Positions 18,321 to 27,796 of a stretch of DNA of 64,000 bases are shown here, piece after piece. Position numbers and translations under genes: made by a program. The notes beneath the pieces are model-generated. The model saw nothing but the letters and a program-made list of their open reading frames with translations, was not told the origin of the DNA and searched no databases. How positions within the stretch are numbered: the stretch's first letter is position 1; every line of letters begins with the position of its first letter. This DNA is from an uncultured Prevotella sp. (lineage in GTDB: Bacteria > Bacteroidota > Bacteroidia > Bacteroidales > Bacteroidaceae), in NCBI GenBank assembly GCA_905233165.1, contig CAJODL010000004.1, positions 395,436-459,435 on the forward strand, in the 5' to 3' direction.

Positions 18321-19241
18321 ATGATAACATATTCTTTTGTAATCCCTCATCACAATACGCCAGTTTTGCTGCAACGTTTGATAGACTCTATACCTCAACG
18401 TGAGGATATAGAAATCATAGTAGTTGATGACAATAGTGACACAGACAAGAAGGCTGCTGTTAAGCGCCCAGATGTAAAAACTATCTATATTGATAAAGAG
18501 CATACAAAGGGTGCAGGGCGTGCACGTAATATCGGTATGGATGCTGCAACGGGTAAGTGGTTGTTATTTGCTGATGCAGACGACTTATATAAGCCAGGAT
18601 TTGTAAAAATTCTTGATGAGTACAAGGATGATGATATAGAAATGTTATTTTACAATATTGACTCAATAGATAGCGAAACTTTACAGCCTTCTATCAAAAA
18701 TCGTGCAGCCTTTCAACAGAAGTTAATAGCACAATATAATGGTTCAAAAGAATCTTCTGATATCCTTTTATATATGGGGTTCGGGCCATGGCGTAGGATG
18801 ATAAGCCGAGAATATGTTGTTAAATATGGTTTCAGATATGAGGAGATATGTATTACGAATGATTCCTTTTTTTCATTGCAGGTGAGTCATTTTGCAAAAA
18901 AATGGAAGGTTGATAAACGAATAGTTTATACTCTCACATACACCCCAGGTAGCTTAACATATAGTAAATTAACAAAGAAAAAGTATTCGACCATCTTGAA
19001 TGTATTTAGAAGAAGAGCTAGGTTGTTTGAATATATAGGACATCCAGAATGGAATAAAAGTTCATTTCGTGGCAAGAATTCTCAGTCTTGCCTTAAATAT
19101 TTGTATAAACTTTATAGACAACAATCACTTTTCGTTTTTCTACAAGCCGTTTTTTATTATATAACACATTTGTATAGTATAGAGAAGAATTCCTATTACT
19201 ATGTAAATGTTATAAAAGAGTTAGAACGTAAATCTTTGTAA
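18321..19241 (+). CDS. Family 2 glycosyltransferase (GT-A)
   Basis: The 306-residue protein begins SFVIPHHNTPVLLQRLIDS, then VVDDNSD (34-40) and KGAGRARNIGMDAATGKWLL, ending in the metal-binding DADD at 85-88. This is the standard GT2 N-terminal half. It transfers a sugar from a nucleotide donor to the growing lipid-linked repeat unit at the cytoplasmic membrane face. No membrane segment is obvious apart from a C-terminal aromatic patch. Donor and linkage cannot be predicted. Confidence 0.87.
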   Translation: MITYSFVIPHHNTPVLLQRLIDSIPQREDIEIIVVDDNSDTDKKAAVKRPDVKTIYIDKEHTKGAGRARNIGMDAATGKWLLFADADDLYKPGFVKILDEYKDDDIEMLFYNIDSIDSETLQPSIKNRAAFQQKLIAQYNGSKESSDILLYMGFGPWRRMISREYVVKYGFRYEEICITNDSFFSLQVSHFAKKWKVDKRIVYTLTYTPGSLTYSKLTKKKYSTILNVFRRRARLFEYIGHPEWNKSSFRGKNSQSCLKYLYKLYRQQSLFVFLQAVFYYITHLYSIEKNSYYYVNVIKELERKSL

Positions 19242-19247
19242 TGTGTA

Positions 19248-20441
19248 ATGAATAAAAGAATACCTAACATACTGCTTATTGCTCTTGAAAGTATAAATAA
19301 TGTTGGTGATGAAATGTTGAGGGCTACTACGGAACATATATTAAGGTCATCATTGCCTGTTAATGTAAAAATCGAAGTTGCTCAACTTAAGCCTTCATTG
19401 AGTTTTATAAAAGAAAATTATAAATATAGTTGGTTCCTTTCTGCTCTTATAAATAAAATCAGGAATAAATTTCGTTTGACACATAGCTACAGAATAAAAA
19501 GTATCATTTATAAAATAGCTTATGAAGGGTATTATGAGGATAGGATTAAAACTTCAGATTACATAATTCTACCTGTGGGGATGTTGAAGTATTCTACTCA
19601 GGATTTTGGATACTTGTTTCATATTATTAACAAACTGGCAACAAAGCATGGTAAACCTGTGTTAATGAGTGCGATGAGTCCTCAGGACGCCAATGAAATG
19701 GATTGGCGATACCACCAACTGGTTGAAGCTGTAAATATGCCATCGGTAAAAATGATAACTACAAGAGATGGGCAGAAAGGGGTTGATATTATTCGTAAAG
19801 ACTATTTAAGGCGTGATATTACATGTGACTATGTAGGTGATCCTGCTTTGTGGATTCCAGAGTGTTATGGTATAGAGCAAAAGAAAAACCGAGGAGTGGT
19901 TGAGAAACCTTATGTCGGAATAAATATAATAAGGGAAGGTATCTTTGATGATTATAACAAATCATTTACCGATGAGAAGCTATTTCAGTTGTATGTAAAG
20001 TTGATAGAACTTGTTAATGCTAAAGGGTGGAGATGGGCTGTGTACACAAATGGTATGGCAAGTGATTGGCTCGTGTTGAGAAAACTCCAACAGCGCATAG
20101 GTTTTTCCGAAGAATATGTAATACCACAATATACTAGTGCGAAAGATTATGTTACCAGAATAACTGAATTTGATGTTGTCTTTGGAGCCCGTCTTCATGC
20201 TTGCATTACATCTGTAGCTTTAGGTGTTCCAGTTGTCGGTTTCATTTGGGAGAATAAACTGAAATATTTTAGTGAGACATTAGGAATTTCGAGTTACTTC
20301 TTTTATCCTACTGAGATGACAGCAGAAAAGATAGTAAAAAAAATGCAAGAAGCTATGGTAGAGAATATCGACACTAACAAGCTCAATAGCCTAAAACTAA
20401 GGACAAAAGATAGAATAATAGATTTTTTGAATAATAATTGA
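19248..20441 (+). CDS. Polysaccharide pyruvyl transferase family protein
   Basis: The 397-residue protein starts NILLIALESINNVGDEMLRA, the family's NxGDE motif. Near residues 308-330 FGARLHACITSVALGVPVVG corresponds to the GxRLH motif of the nucleotide or PEP-binding half. It lies 6 bases after the GT2 gene. The middle contains an insertion rich in basic residues (IRNKFRLTHSYRIKS). Substrate is unknown. With the copies at 17163 and 35464, it makes PEP-dependent ketal formation a likely feature of the polysaccharide. Confidence 0.82.
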   Translation: MNKRIPNILLIALESINNVGDEMLRATTEHILRSSLPVNVKIEVAQLKPSLSFIKENYKYSWFLSALINKIRNKFRLTHSYRIKSIIYKIAYEGYYEDRIKTSDYIILPVGMLKYSTQDFGYLFHIINKLATKHGKPVLMSAMSPQDANEMDWRYHQLVEAVNMPSVKMITTRDGQKGVDIIRKDYLRRDITCDYVGDPALWIPECYGIEQKKNRGVVEKPYVGINIIREGIFDDYNKSFTDEKLFQLYVKLIELVNAKGWRWAVYTNGMASDWLVLRKLQQRIGFSEEYVIPQYTSAKDYVTRITEFDVVFGARLHACITSVALGVPVVGFIWENKLKYFSETLGISSYFFYPTEMTAEKIVKKMQEAMVENIDTNKLNSLKLRTKDRIIDFLNNN

Positions 20442-20453
20442 TAATAGTAAAAA

Positions 20454-20474
20454 ATAGCATATAGCATATAGCAT
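20454..20474 (+). repeat. Three 7-bp repeats abutting a start codon
   Basis: ATAGCAT is repeated three times and runs directly into the ATG at 20475. The tract replaces any ribosome-binding context for the acyltransferase gene. Changes in copy number would alter the 5' leader but not the reading frame. Confidence 0.75.
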
Positions 20475-21470
20475 ATGAAAAAAGGTTTACTACAATTAGT
20501 AAGTAAATATAGGACAGAATTAATGGGTTATGCCATTTTGGGCGTATTTATCTGTCATGTAGTTATGAGAACTCAATTACATTCCATTATATTACATGAG
20601 GTTCCAAGACTTGTTTACACCCAAGGTTTTCTATTTCTTTCAGGTTTTGGCCTATATTATTCTTTTTCAAATGACGGTAATTTGACACGCTATTTTACTA
20701 AAAGGATAAGGCGATTATATATACCATATTTTATGATGTCATTGCCATTCTTTCTGATAATAGTTTGGGCTTCTCACCAGACAATATTAGATTTATTAGG
20801 GTATTTGACAACATTGGTGTTTTGGGTGAAAGGAAATTTCTATGGTATGTGGTATATAGCAGTCACTATTGCCCTTTATATTGCTTTTCCTCTAATGTAT
20901 AAGTGGATGTTCTATAAACAGGGGGGGGCAATTTTTAGATCTGCTATTCTACTGTTTGGTATGTTTGTAGCAATATATTGTTTAAATAAATATTGCCCAG
21001 ATTATTATTCATTGATAGGAAAATGGATAGATAAAACACTAATGTTTCCAATGGGTATGTTATGTGGATACTTGTGTAAGACGGGAATATCATTGAAAAG
21101 AAAATATGTTATTATTATGATGATAGTTCTGACTATTCTATATATGGTGACAATAGTTAACCCTATCTTTATAAAAAAGGAGTATTTACGATGCTTGTGT
21201 GGAGTTTTTTCGCTAAGTTTGTTATTTTCAGTATTGGAGAAGTCACATTATAGTAAGAAAATTTTAACAGTATTACATTGGTTAGGTACATATTCTTTAG
21301 AATTGTATGTTTTACATGTATTAATTTTTAAAGCTATAGATGCATGTATTGTTCTTTCCGAGCCATATAAAGTAATGATACTTTCGATATTTTTATCGTT
21401 ATTGGTATGTAAACCGGTACATAATGTAATAAATAATTTTGAAAGCACAATATTAGATAGTAAGAAATGA
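20475..21470 (+). CDS. Acyltransferase-3 family membrane protein
   Basis: The 331-residue polytopic protein has GYAILGVFICHVVMRTQ with the catalytic-type His, then LVYTQGFLFLSGFGLYYSFS. A late GTYSLELYVLHVLIFKAI is typical of the family's last helices. It is the third acyltransferase of the cluster. The stop overlaps the cytidylyltransferase start by four bases, so expression is probably coupled to the polyol-phosphate module. Confidence 0.83.
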   Translation: MKKGLLQLVSKYRTELMGYAILGVFICHVVMRTQLHSIILHEVPRLVYTQGFLFLSGFGLYYSFSNDGNLTRYFTKRIRRLYIPYFMMSLPFFLIIVWASHQTILDLLGYLTTLVFWVKGNFYGMWYIAVTIALYIAFPLMYKWMFYKQGGAIFRSAILLFGMFVAIYCLNKYCPDYYSLIGKWIDKTLMFPMGMLCGYLCKTGISLKRKYVIIMMIVLTILYMVTIVNPIFIKKEYLRCLCGVFSLSLLFSVLEKSHYSKKILTVLHWLGTYSLELYVLHVLIFKAIDACIVLSEPYKVMILSIFLSLLVCKPVHNVINNFESTILDSKK

Positions 21471-22189
21471 ATATAGGTGTAATATTTGCTGGCGGTTCTG
21501 GCAGGAGAATGAATACGAAATCCAGACCTAAGCAATTCTTGGAATATAATGGTAAGCCGATAATAGTCTATACATTGGAGTTGTTTGACAATCATCCAAT
21601 GATAGATGGTATCGTGGTTGTGTGTATAGAGGACTGGATTCCATTCCTTGAAAAGCAACTGAAGAAGTTTGAAATTAATAAGGTGGTGAAAATTGTTAAG
21701 GGTGGCAATAGCGGTCAGGAGTCTATATATAACGGATTAGTGGCTGCAGAAGAATATGCCAAGGATACTTCTGATACTGTTGTCTTGATTCATGATGGTG
21801 TGCGTCCACTCATTACAGAAGAAACCATTACTGACAATATCAAGACTGTAAAAGAAAAGGGTAACTGTATAACCTGCATCCCTGCGACTGAGACATTCAT
21901 CGTAAAACAGGAGGATGGAAGCCTGGAGATTCCTACACGAGATAATTCGCTCATAGCGAGAGCTCCACAGAGTTTCTATCTGAATGATATTATAAGTGCT
22001 CACAGACAGGCTCAAAAAGAGGGTAAGACAGACTTTATAGACAGTTGCACCATGATGAGCTACTATGGACATAGGATGAATACCATCATAGGTCCGATGG
22101 AGAACATAAAGATTACAACACCGACAGATTACTTTATATTCAAAGCAATGGTGGAAGTGCATGAAAATCAACAAATATTTGGATTCTAA
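21467..22189 (+). CDS. IspD/TarI-like cytidylyltransferase
   Basis: The 240-residue protein has the CTP-binding N-terminus IFAGGSGRRM, then RPKQFLEYNGKPIIVYTLE. VLIHDGVRPLI and a later IKITTPTDYF complete the IspD/TarI signature. Enzymes of this group join CTP to methylerythritol phosphate (IspD) or ribitol phosphate (TarI). Its position, overlapping an SDR gene that in turn overlaps a TagF-like transferase, argues for an activated polyol or sugar phosphate (CDP-ribitol-like) rather than isoprenoid synthesis. The polyol is not determined, because no TarJ-type alcohol dehydrogenase is next to it. Confidence 0.85.
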   Translation: MNIGVIFAGGSGRRMNTKSRPKQFLEYNGKPIIVYTLELFDNHPMIDGIVVVCIEDWIPFLEKQLKKFEINKVVKIVKGGNSGQESIYNGLVAAEEYAKDTSDTVVLIHDGVRPLITEETITDNIKTVKEKGNCITCIPATETFIVKQEDGSLEIPTRDNSLIARAPQSFYLNDIISAHRQAQKEGKTDFIDSCTMMSYYGHRMNTIIGPMENIKITTPTDYFIFKAMVEVHENQQIFGF

Positions 22190-23139
22190 TGAAAGAAAAA
22201 TATCTTCTTACTGGTGCAACGGGACTTATAGGTTCCGCATTACTGAGGAAATTGGTAGCGGATGGTAATAGTGTTACCTGTCCGATAAGAAACAAAGAAA
22301 AAGCAAAAAAACTTTTTGATGAGGATATATATGATAAGGTGTGTTGGAAAGAGATGCTCCTTGAAACATATCTTCATGATATAGATGAACACTTTGACTA
22401 TATTATTCATTGTGCCAGTCCTACGTCTGGTAAATATATGGTGGAGCACCCAGTAGAGACCTATGAGTTCATAATAGAGAGTACCAGAGCTTTATTGCAG
22501 TATGCCTATAAGCACAAAGTAAAGGGAATGGTGTATGTTAGTTCCCTGGAATATTACGGACAGAACTTTAATGAGGATATAATAACCGAAGATTTTGAGG
22601 GATATATAGAGCCAACGAGTCCAAGGAGCAGTTATCCTTTGGGTAAAAGGGCTGCAGAGTATTTGTGTGCATCCTATGCCTCGGAGTACAAAGTACCTGT
22701 GAAGATAGCTCGACTAACCCAAACATTTGGACCTGGTATATCTGCTGATGATAATCGGGTTTTTGCACAATTTGCGAGAAGCGTAATAAACAAAGAAGAT
22801 ATCATACTCCATACAGACGGAGAATCTGCGAAGCCTTACTGTCATGTCCATGATTGTGTGAATGCGATTCTAATTATTTTGAACGAAGGAATCTCAGGCG
22901 AAGCATATAATGTGGCAAACGAAGAAACCTACATCTCTATAAAAGAGATGGCAGAGTTTATACAGAAAAACTTCAATCCTGAACATAAGGTGGTGATACA
23001 AAAGCGTGATGATATGGGGTATGCGCCAGTAACGAAGTTGCGCTTATGCACACAGAAAATAAAGAATTTGGGATGGTTACCACGATATAGTTTAAAAGAG
23101 ATGTTTAAAGATTTAATTATTAGTATTTCGGCAGAATAA
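22189..23139 (+). CDS. Extended SDR (NAD-dependent epimerase/reductase) of the cytidylyltransferase module
   Basis: The 316-residue protein shows LLTGATGLIGSALLRKLV (Rossmann motif), IIHCASPTSGKYM, and YVSSLEYYG followed by SSYPLGKRAAEYL with the YxxxK pair replaced in spacing to YPLGK. The start codon shares one base with the stop of the cytidylyltransferase, and its stop shares one base with the next start. Such tight coupling suggests that it makes or modifies the substrate that is joined to CTP. Which polyol or deoxysugar is formed cannot be read from the sequence. Confidence 0.82.
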   Translation: MKEKYLLTGATGLIGSALLRKLVADGNSVTCPIRNKEKAKKLFDEDIYDKVCWKEMLLETYLHDIDEHFDYIIHCASPTSGKYMVEHPVETYEFIIESTRALLQYAYKHKVKGMVYVSSLEYYGQNFNEDIITEDFEGYIEPTSPRSSYPLGKRAAEYLCASYASEYKVPVKIARLTQTFGPGISADDNRVFAQFARSVINKEDIILHTDGESAKPYCHVHDCVNAILIILNEGISGEAYNVANEETYISIKEMAEFIQKNFNPEHKVVIQKRDDMGYAPVTKLRLCTQKIKNLGWLPRYSLKEMFKDLIISISAE

Positions 23140-24383
23140 TGATATGTGTAAATTTATGTAATATGAGAAGTTTACGAAAATATATTAAAAATCTGACAAC
23201 CATATGTATAACACCAATGATTAAGGTTATTCCTAGACAAAGAAATAAATGGTTGTTTGGAGCAGGTCAGAATTTTAAGGATAATCCTAAATACCTTTTT
23301 TATTGGACAAATGAACATCATCCGGAGATACGTTCTATTTGGATAGCACATTTAAGGTATGACGTAGAAAAGTTGAAAAAACAAGGATATGAGGTGTATT
23401 ATTGGTCATCTTTAAAAGGATTATATCATGCTTTAACTGCAAAAGTATATATAAGTGATCATCAAATAGGCGATATCAATGCTTTTTTCTCGGGAGGGGC
23501 TTTTTATGTGAATTTATGGCACGGATCCAGTGTAAAGCGTGTACGTTGGCAAGCTCCCCAGTTGTTTGTAAAAAGATTTAACTTGAAAGATGCAGCAGAA
23601 ATGCGTACGTCGTTGAGGTTTAGGGTTCTTCAATATCCCATCATGTTTAGAAAACCAGATCTTTTATTAGCACCATCCTCAATTCAAGCAAAGGATTTTT
23701 TTGCACCAATGATGGACATATCTTTGGATAAATGTATTGTGGGAGTATATCCACGCAGTATCTTGTTATTGGAAGGCAAAGAGACTGCGCTCGAATTTAT
23801 ACACAAATATGAACCACAAGAAACTGTAGAATTTGTAACAGAAATAGGGAAGTACAATAAGGTGTATATGTATATGCCTACATGGAGAAATGATGGTAAT
23901 GACTTTATTGCACAGGCAGGTATTGATTGGGAACGCTTAAATAACAATATGAAAGAGAAAAACGAATTATTTATATTGAAATTTCATCCGTTTACTAAGA
24001 TTGACCTCCCTAAAATAGAACAGTTTAGTCACATTATAATATATCCGAAAAGTAGTGATATATACACAGTTCTTCCTTTCATTGATGTTTTAGTAACAGA
24101 TTATTCCTCAATTTATACAGACTTCTTGACAATGGATAAAGAAATAATTTTGTTTGTATTCGATTACGACAGTTATGTCAAACAAAGTTATGAATTGTCA
24201 GAGTTTGATAAATATTTCGTTGCTAAGAAAGCATATAACTTTGAGGAATTATTAAACATAATGAAAAGTGGACAGGATTGCCATGTACCTCCCAAAGAGC
24301 GTGAACGTTTACTCGATTTTTTTTGGGATAGTAATAATAAGAGAATTGATATAGTCGAAGAAATAAAAAAACATCAATATTAA
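23139..24383 (+). CDS. TagF-like CDP-polyol phosphotransferase (CDP-glycerol glycerophosphotransferase family)
   Basis: The 414-residue protein has the family landmarks KWLFGAGQNFKDNPKYLF, then AKVYISDHQIGD, FYVNLWHGSSVKRVRW, YMPTWRNDG, ILKFHPFTKI and DVLVTDYSSIYTDF. The WHG, the H in KFHP and the TDYSS loop match the active site of teichoic acid polymerases. Such enzymes move polyol phosphate from a CDP carrier to a membrane-linked acceptor. The first codons (MICVNLCN) may be leader only, and an ATG at 23163 is a possible start. In a Gram-negative this points to polyol-phosphate groups in capsule or O-antigen. Confidence 0.86.
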   Translation: MICVNLCNMRSLRKYIKNLTTICITPMIKVIPRQRNKWLFGAGQNFKDNPKYLFYWTNEHHPEIRSIWIAHLRYDVEKLKKQGYEVYYWSSLKGLYHALTAKVYISDHQIGDINAFFSGGAFYVNLWHGSSVKRVRWQAPQLFVKRFNLKDAAEMRTSLRFRVLQYPIMFRKPDLLLAPSSIQAKDFFAPMMDISLDKCIVGVYPRSILLLEGKETALEFIHKYEPQETVEFVTEIGKYNKVYMYMPTWRNDGNDFIAQAGIDWERLNNNMKEKNELFILKFHPFTKIDLPKIEQFSHIIIYPKSSDIYTVLPFIDVLVTDYSSIYTDFLTMDKEIILFVFDYDSYVKQSYELSEFDKYFVAKKAYNFEELLNIMKSGQDCHVPPKERERLLDFFWDSNNKRIDIVEEIKKHQY

Positions 24384-24389
24384 ATTAAT

Positions 24390-25493
24390 ATGATTAACAC
24401 TCTAAAATTATCCTGTTTTATAATATTGATTTTTTTTCCAATACATTCATGTTTTTCGCATAATATTGAAGAAAACTATGAGGAATATAACGAAAACATT
24501 GATATGAATGGTAATTATGCCTGTTCTTTGTATGCAAATAATTGTTTTGAGAATCAATCTACAGCTGTATATAAGAATTATTTATTTCTTGTTCCAAATT
24601 ATCGTGAAATAATATACATATATAGTATTAAGAACAAAGAACTGCTTTATTCTTATACTATGGAAGCAATGAAAGAATTAAATGGATCAGGAAGTATTTT
24701 ATATCATTGTAATAATACATGCTTTGGCACTGATTATTATGATGTAAACGATTTTTTTCCTTTGCTTTATATAAGTCAGAGGGCTAGAAGCGACAAAAGA
24801 TGTTTTACAGAGGTTTTTCGTATTGTTGCAAATAAATCGAGCAAAGATAGCGAATTTTCTTCGTTTAAATTAGAACTTGTTCAAACCATCTATTTTCCAC
24901 CAATGTCAAAATCAAACTCCATGGGTAATGTAAATACAGTTATTGATAGAGAGAACAAATTATTATACACCTATTCTAGAAATAATTCTCAAAATGATAC
25001 AAACTATCGTCAATGTAAAATATCATGTTTTTCCATACCAGATATACATCAATCAGAGGTGTATTTAGAGGATACTGACATAAGAAATTCTTACATGCTC
25101 AATATTTCTGCTTTGTATATGCAGGGAGCATGCATAGAGGGAGATTATCTATATATTGCTAGAGGATCAAAAAATGTAGGTTATATAGATATTAATATTA
25201 TTGATTTGAATACACAAAAAATTGTAAAACAACTAGATTTGTTGAGTAAAGGTTACAGATGGGAGCCTGAGGGTTGTTTTTTTTATGATGGACATTTGAT
25301 GATTTCTTCTGGTAATAATATTTGGAAATTAGATAATGTCAGTGGAATAGTTGATATAAGCGACGAACAGATAACAAAATCGTATTATTATAATATCAAT
25401 GGTATACAACTTTATGCTCCTCAGAAAGGGGTTAATATAGTGAGGTATCAGACGAATGATGGTACAGAGGTAATAAGAAAAATTAATAAATAA
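24390..25493 (+). CDS. Secreted protein, propeller-like, with Bacteroidales-type C-terminal tail
   Basis: The 367-residue protein begins with a hydrophobic signal segment (LKLSCFIILIFFPIHSCFSH). A Cys at the end could be a lipobox, although the -1 to -3 residues IHS are unusual. The body holds repeated short beta motifs (LYIARGSKNVGYIDINIID, YDGHLMISSGNN) as in beta-propellers. The end YYYNINGIQLYAPQKGVNIV resembles the C-terminal tail common on exported Bacteroidales proteins. No catalytic motif is seen. Its place between two TagF-like genes is unusual, and a role in surface attachment or trimming of the polymer is only a guess. Confidence 0.6.
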   Translation: MINTLKLSCFIILIFFPIHSCFSHNIEENYEEYNENIDMNGNYACSLYANNCFENQSTAVYKNYLFLVPNYREIIYIYSIKNKELLYSYTMEAMKELNGSGSILYHCNNTCFGTDYYDVNDFFPLLYISQRARSDKRCFTEVFRIVANKSSKDSEFSSFKLELVQTIYFPPMSKSNSMGNVNTVIDRENKLLYTYSRNNSQNDTNYRQCKISCFSIPDIHQSEVYLEDTDIRNSYMLNISALYMQGACIEGDYLYIARGSKNVGYIDINIIDLNTQKIVKQLDLLSKGYRWEPEGCFFYDGHLMISSGNNIWKLDNVSGIVDISDEQITKSYYYNINGIQLYAPQKGVNIVRYQTNDGTEVIRKINK

Positions 25494-25539
25494 TAGAAAT
25501 ATTATAAAAGTTGCTCATAATTGAATTTATCAGTAGAAT

Positions 25540-26715
25540 ATGCTTATATATATAAATAATTCTATTAAACAATGTCTTGTGTTAATAGATAAGTTATTTT
25601 ATCTTTTTTTTAAGACAATAACAAAAATTGATAAGAATTTAATCATTTTTGAGGGCCAAATGGGTCATTTTGATGAAAGTAGCTTTGTGCTTTATCAATA
25701 CCTCAAAGAAAAAGGTAAATATAAATTTGTGTGGATGGTAAAGGATCCCTCAAAATATATTGCATCAGATGAGACTAAATATATTTATAGATATCGTCGT
25801 TCTTTTAACATTATGGCTGATTATTACTATGCTAAAGCTGCGTATTCATTTTATACTCATGGAACAAGTCCTATAAGGTATAAAAGAATAGGGCAGATGA
25901 AAATATATATAGGACATGGATATGCCATAAAAGGACATAAAGGAGATGGTATTTTACGTCATAATTTCGATTATGCATTTGCTATCGGAGAGGAAGCAAT
26001 GGTGACGCAGTCTATTTTTATAGGATGTGATAAAAATAAAATGTTACCTTTGGGCTTACCTCGCAATGATATGTTAATGCAAAACAATAAAACAGGTAAT
26101 GAGAATCCTATGGTTCAAGGAAGAAACTTCTCAAAAGTAATAATATGGATGCCAACATTCCGAGAAACTAAAGGTGGCTTGTCAGAAGCAAATTGTGCTA
26201 CAGAAACAGGACTTCCGCTTTTTGATACGGCTGAAAAAGTAGAAAAACTGAATGAATTATTGTGCTCGTATAATTGTTTGGTAATATTAAAACTTCATAG
26301 ACTACAATTAGAAAAAGATATTTTTAAAAGAAAATTCTCAAATATTATTATCATAGGTGACAAGGAAATTGAGGAATTTGGACTTCAGTTATATCAGTTT
26401 ATTGGTCTTTCTGATGCATTACTAACAGATTATTCATCTGTCTCAGTTGATTACTTGTTGTTAGATAAACCTATTGGTTATATCTTATCTGATATTGATA
26501 TGTATATGAAAGATCGTGGTTTTACGAGCAAAGACCCAAGAGATGTTATGGCTGGAGAATACATTTATGAAGAAAATGATTTCAATCAGTTTATAAAAGA
26601 CCTTGTAGATGAAAATGATAAATATATAGAAGTAAGACATAAACTGACTCAAAGACTTCATGCAGCAGCAAATGGTGACAGTTGTAAATTAATTTGTAAA
26701 TATTTCAGTTTGTAA
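25540..26715 (+). CDS. TagF-like CDP-polyol phosphotransferase (second copy)
   Basis: The 391-residue protein has LIIFEGQMGHFDESSFVLYQ, IYIGHGYAIKG, WMPTFRETKG, ILKLHRLQ and DALLTDYSSVSVDYLLLDKP. These are the same landmarks as in the gene at 23139 but the sequences are quite different, so it is a paralogue with another acceptor or role (primase versus polymerase, for instance). The short N-terminal hydrophobic patch (LFYLFFKTI) could touch the membrane. Two such enzymes in one cluster strengthen the case for a polyol-phosphate polymer or a repeated polyol-phosphate substituent. Confidence 0.85.
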   Translation: MLIYINNSIKQCLVLIDKLFYLFFKTITKIDKNLIIFEGQMGHFDESSFVLYQYLKEKGKYKFVWMVKDPSKYIASDETKYIYRYRRSFNIMADYYYAKAAYSFYTHGTSPIRYKRIGQMKIYIGHGYAIKGHKGDGILRHNFDYAFAIGEEAMVTQSIFIGCDKNKMLPLGLPRNDMLMQNNKTGNENPMVQGRNFSKVIIWMPTFRETKGGLSEANCATETGLPLFDTAEKVEKLNELLCSYNCLVILKLHRLQLEKDIFKRKFSNIIIIGDKEIEEFGLQLYQFIGLSDALLTDYSSVSVDYLLLDKPIGYILSDIDMYMKDRGFTSKDPRDVMAGEYIYEENDFNQFIKDLVDENDKYIEVRHKLTQRLHAAANGDSCKLICKYFSL

Positions 26716-26762
26716 CAATAATCATATAAAGATATTACTTATTTAATAAACCGATAAACATA

Positions 26763-27695
26763 ATGGGAAATTTTATTAGTAGGGTGATGCGTAAGTTAGG
26801 TATTCCTTCGTGTGATTTTGTAGAGAATACTGTTCAAGTATTTGCACGTATGGAATCTTTACATCAGATTGCAATAAATGATGCAAACGCGGTTAAATTG
26901 GAAACATCGCAATCAAATGATGACGTGATTGTTTCTTTAACAACTTATGGCAAGCGAATAGATGATGTGTACCTCGTTATTGAGAGTATATTTCAACAGA
27001 CTTATAAGCCAAACAAAATAATCCTTTGGTTAGATGAGCAAGAGTTTAATGATGACAACATTCCAATGATGTTGAAGAAACAGCAGACACGCGGTTTAAT
27101 AATTGGATACTACAAGAATATCAGATCATACAAAAAATTAATACCCACATTGAAATTGTATTCAGACAGTATTATTATTACAATCGATGATGATAAAATT
27201 TATCCCCATGATTTAGTGGAACGTTTGATGTACAGGTATAAAAAAGATCCCAATTATATTTATTTTACTCGTGGACGTATTATTGGCAAGGATGCTAAAG
27301 GCTATATATTACCCTATAATAAATGGGAACTGCTTGGTGAGATAATGCCTCCACAGAATAGTTCTACATACAAACTATTGGAAAAAGATTCAGCTTTAAC
27401 TATGCCAACTGGTACGGGTGGAGTTTTGTATCCCCCTCATAGTTTACATCCTGATGTGCTAAAAGAAGATATTTTTATGCAAATATGTCCGTTTGCAGAC
27501 GATATATGGTTTAAAGCTATGTCATTTAGACAAGGGGTGTATTCTAAATATGTTTATATGAATAAACCACTTGCAGGCAAATTTCTAACAATTCCTTATA
27601 GTCAAACCGAGTCTTTGTCTATAACCAATGTACATGATTCAAAAAATGATATTCAACTAAAACAAGTGATGGATTATTATAGTATTACATTTTAA
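26763..27695 (+). CDS. Glycosyltransferase (GT2/GT-A-like)
   Basis: The 310-residue protein has VIVSLTTYGKRIDDVYLVIE, SIFQQTYKPNKIILWLD, then SDSIIITIDDDKIYPHDLVE with DDD as metal site, and a late ADDIWFKAMSFRQG. This pattern is seen in capsular glycosyltransferases related to family 2. The first 50 residues are not part of the catalytic domain. Donor and acceptor are unknown. It stands alone between spacers of 47 and 101 bases. Confidence 0.75.
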   Translation: MGNFISRVMRKLGIPSCDFVENTVQVFARMESLHQIAINDANAVKLETSQSNDDVIVSLTTYGKRIDDVYLVIESIFQQTYKPNKIILWLDEQEFNDDNIPMMLKKQQTRGLIIGYYKNIRSYKKLIPTLKLYSDSIIITIDDDKIYPHDLVERLMYRYKKDPNYIYFTRGRIIGKDAKGYILPYNKWELLGEIMPPQNSSTYKLLEKDSALTMPTGTGGVLYPPHSLHPDVLKEDIFMQICPFADDIWFKAMSFRQGVYSKYVYMNKPLAGKFLTIPYSQTESLSITNVHDSKNDIQLKQVMDYYSITF

Positions 27696-27796
27696 ATAAA
27701 CTATGATGTACATTATTTAGTTGTTAATCTGAGTTTTAAATATTGAATTTTATATTGTAATCAGTATATTAGTTTAATACAAAACGATTATAATCA

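Noticed and set aside
21467..22189. Isoprenoid gene ispD
   Set aside because: Overlap with an SDR and a TagF-like transferase favours a polyol phosphate substrate; the motifs do not separate the two families.
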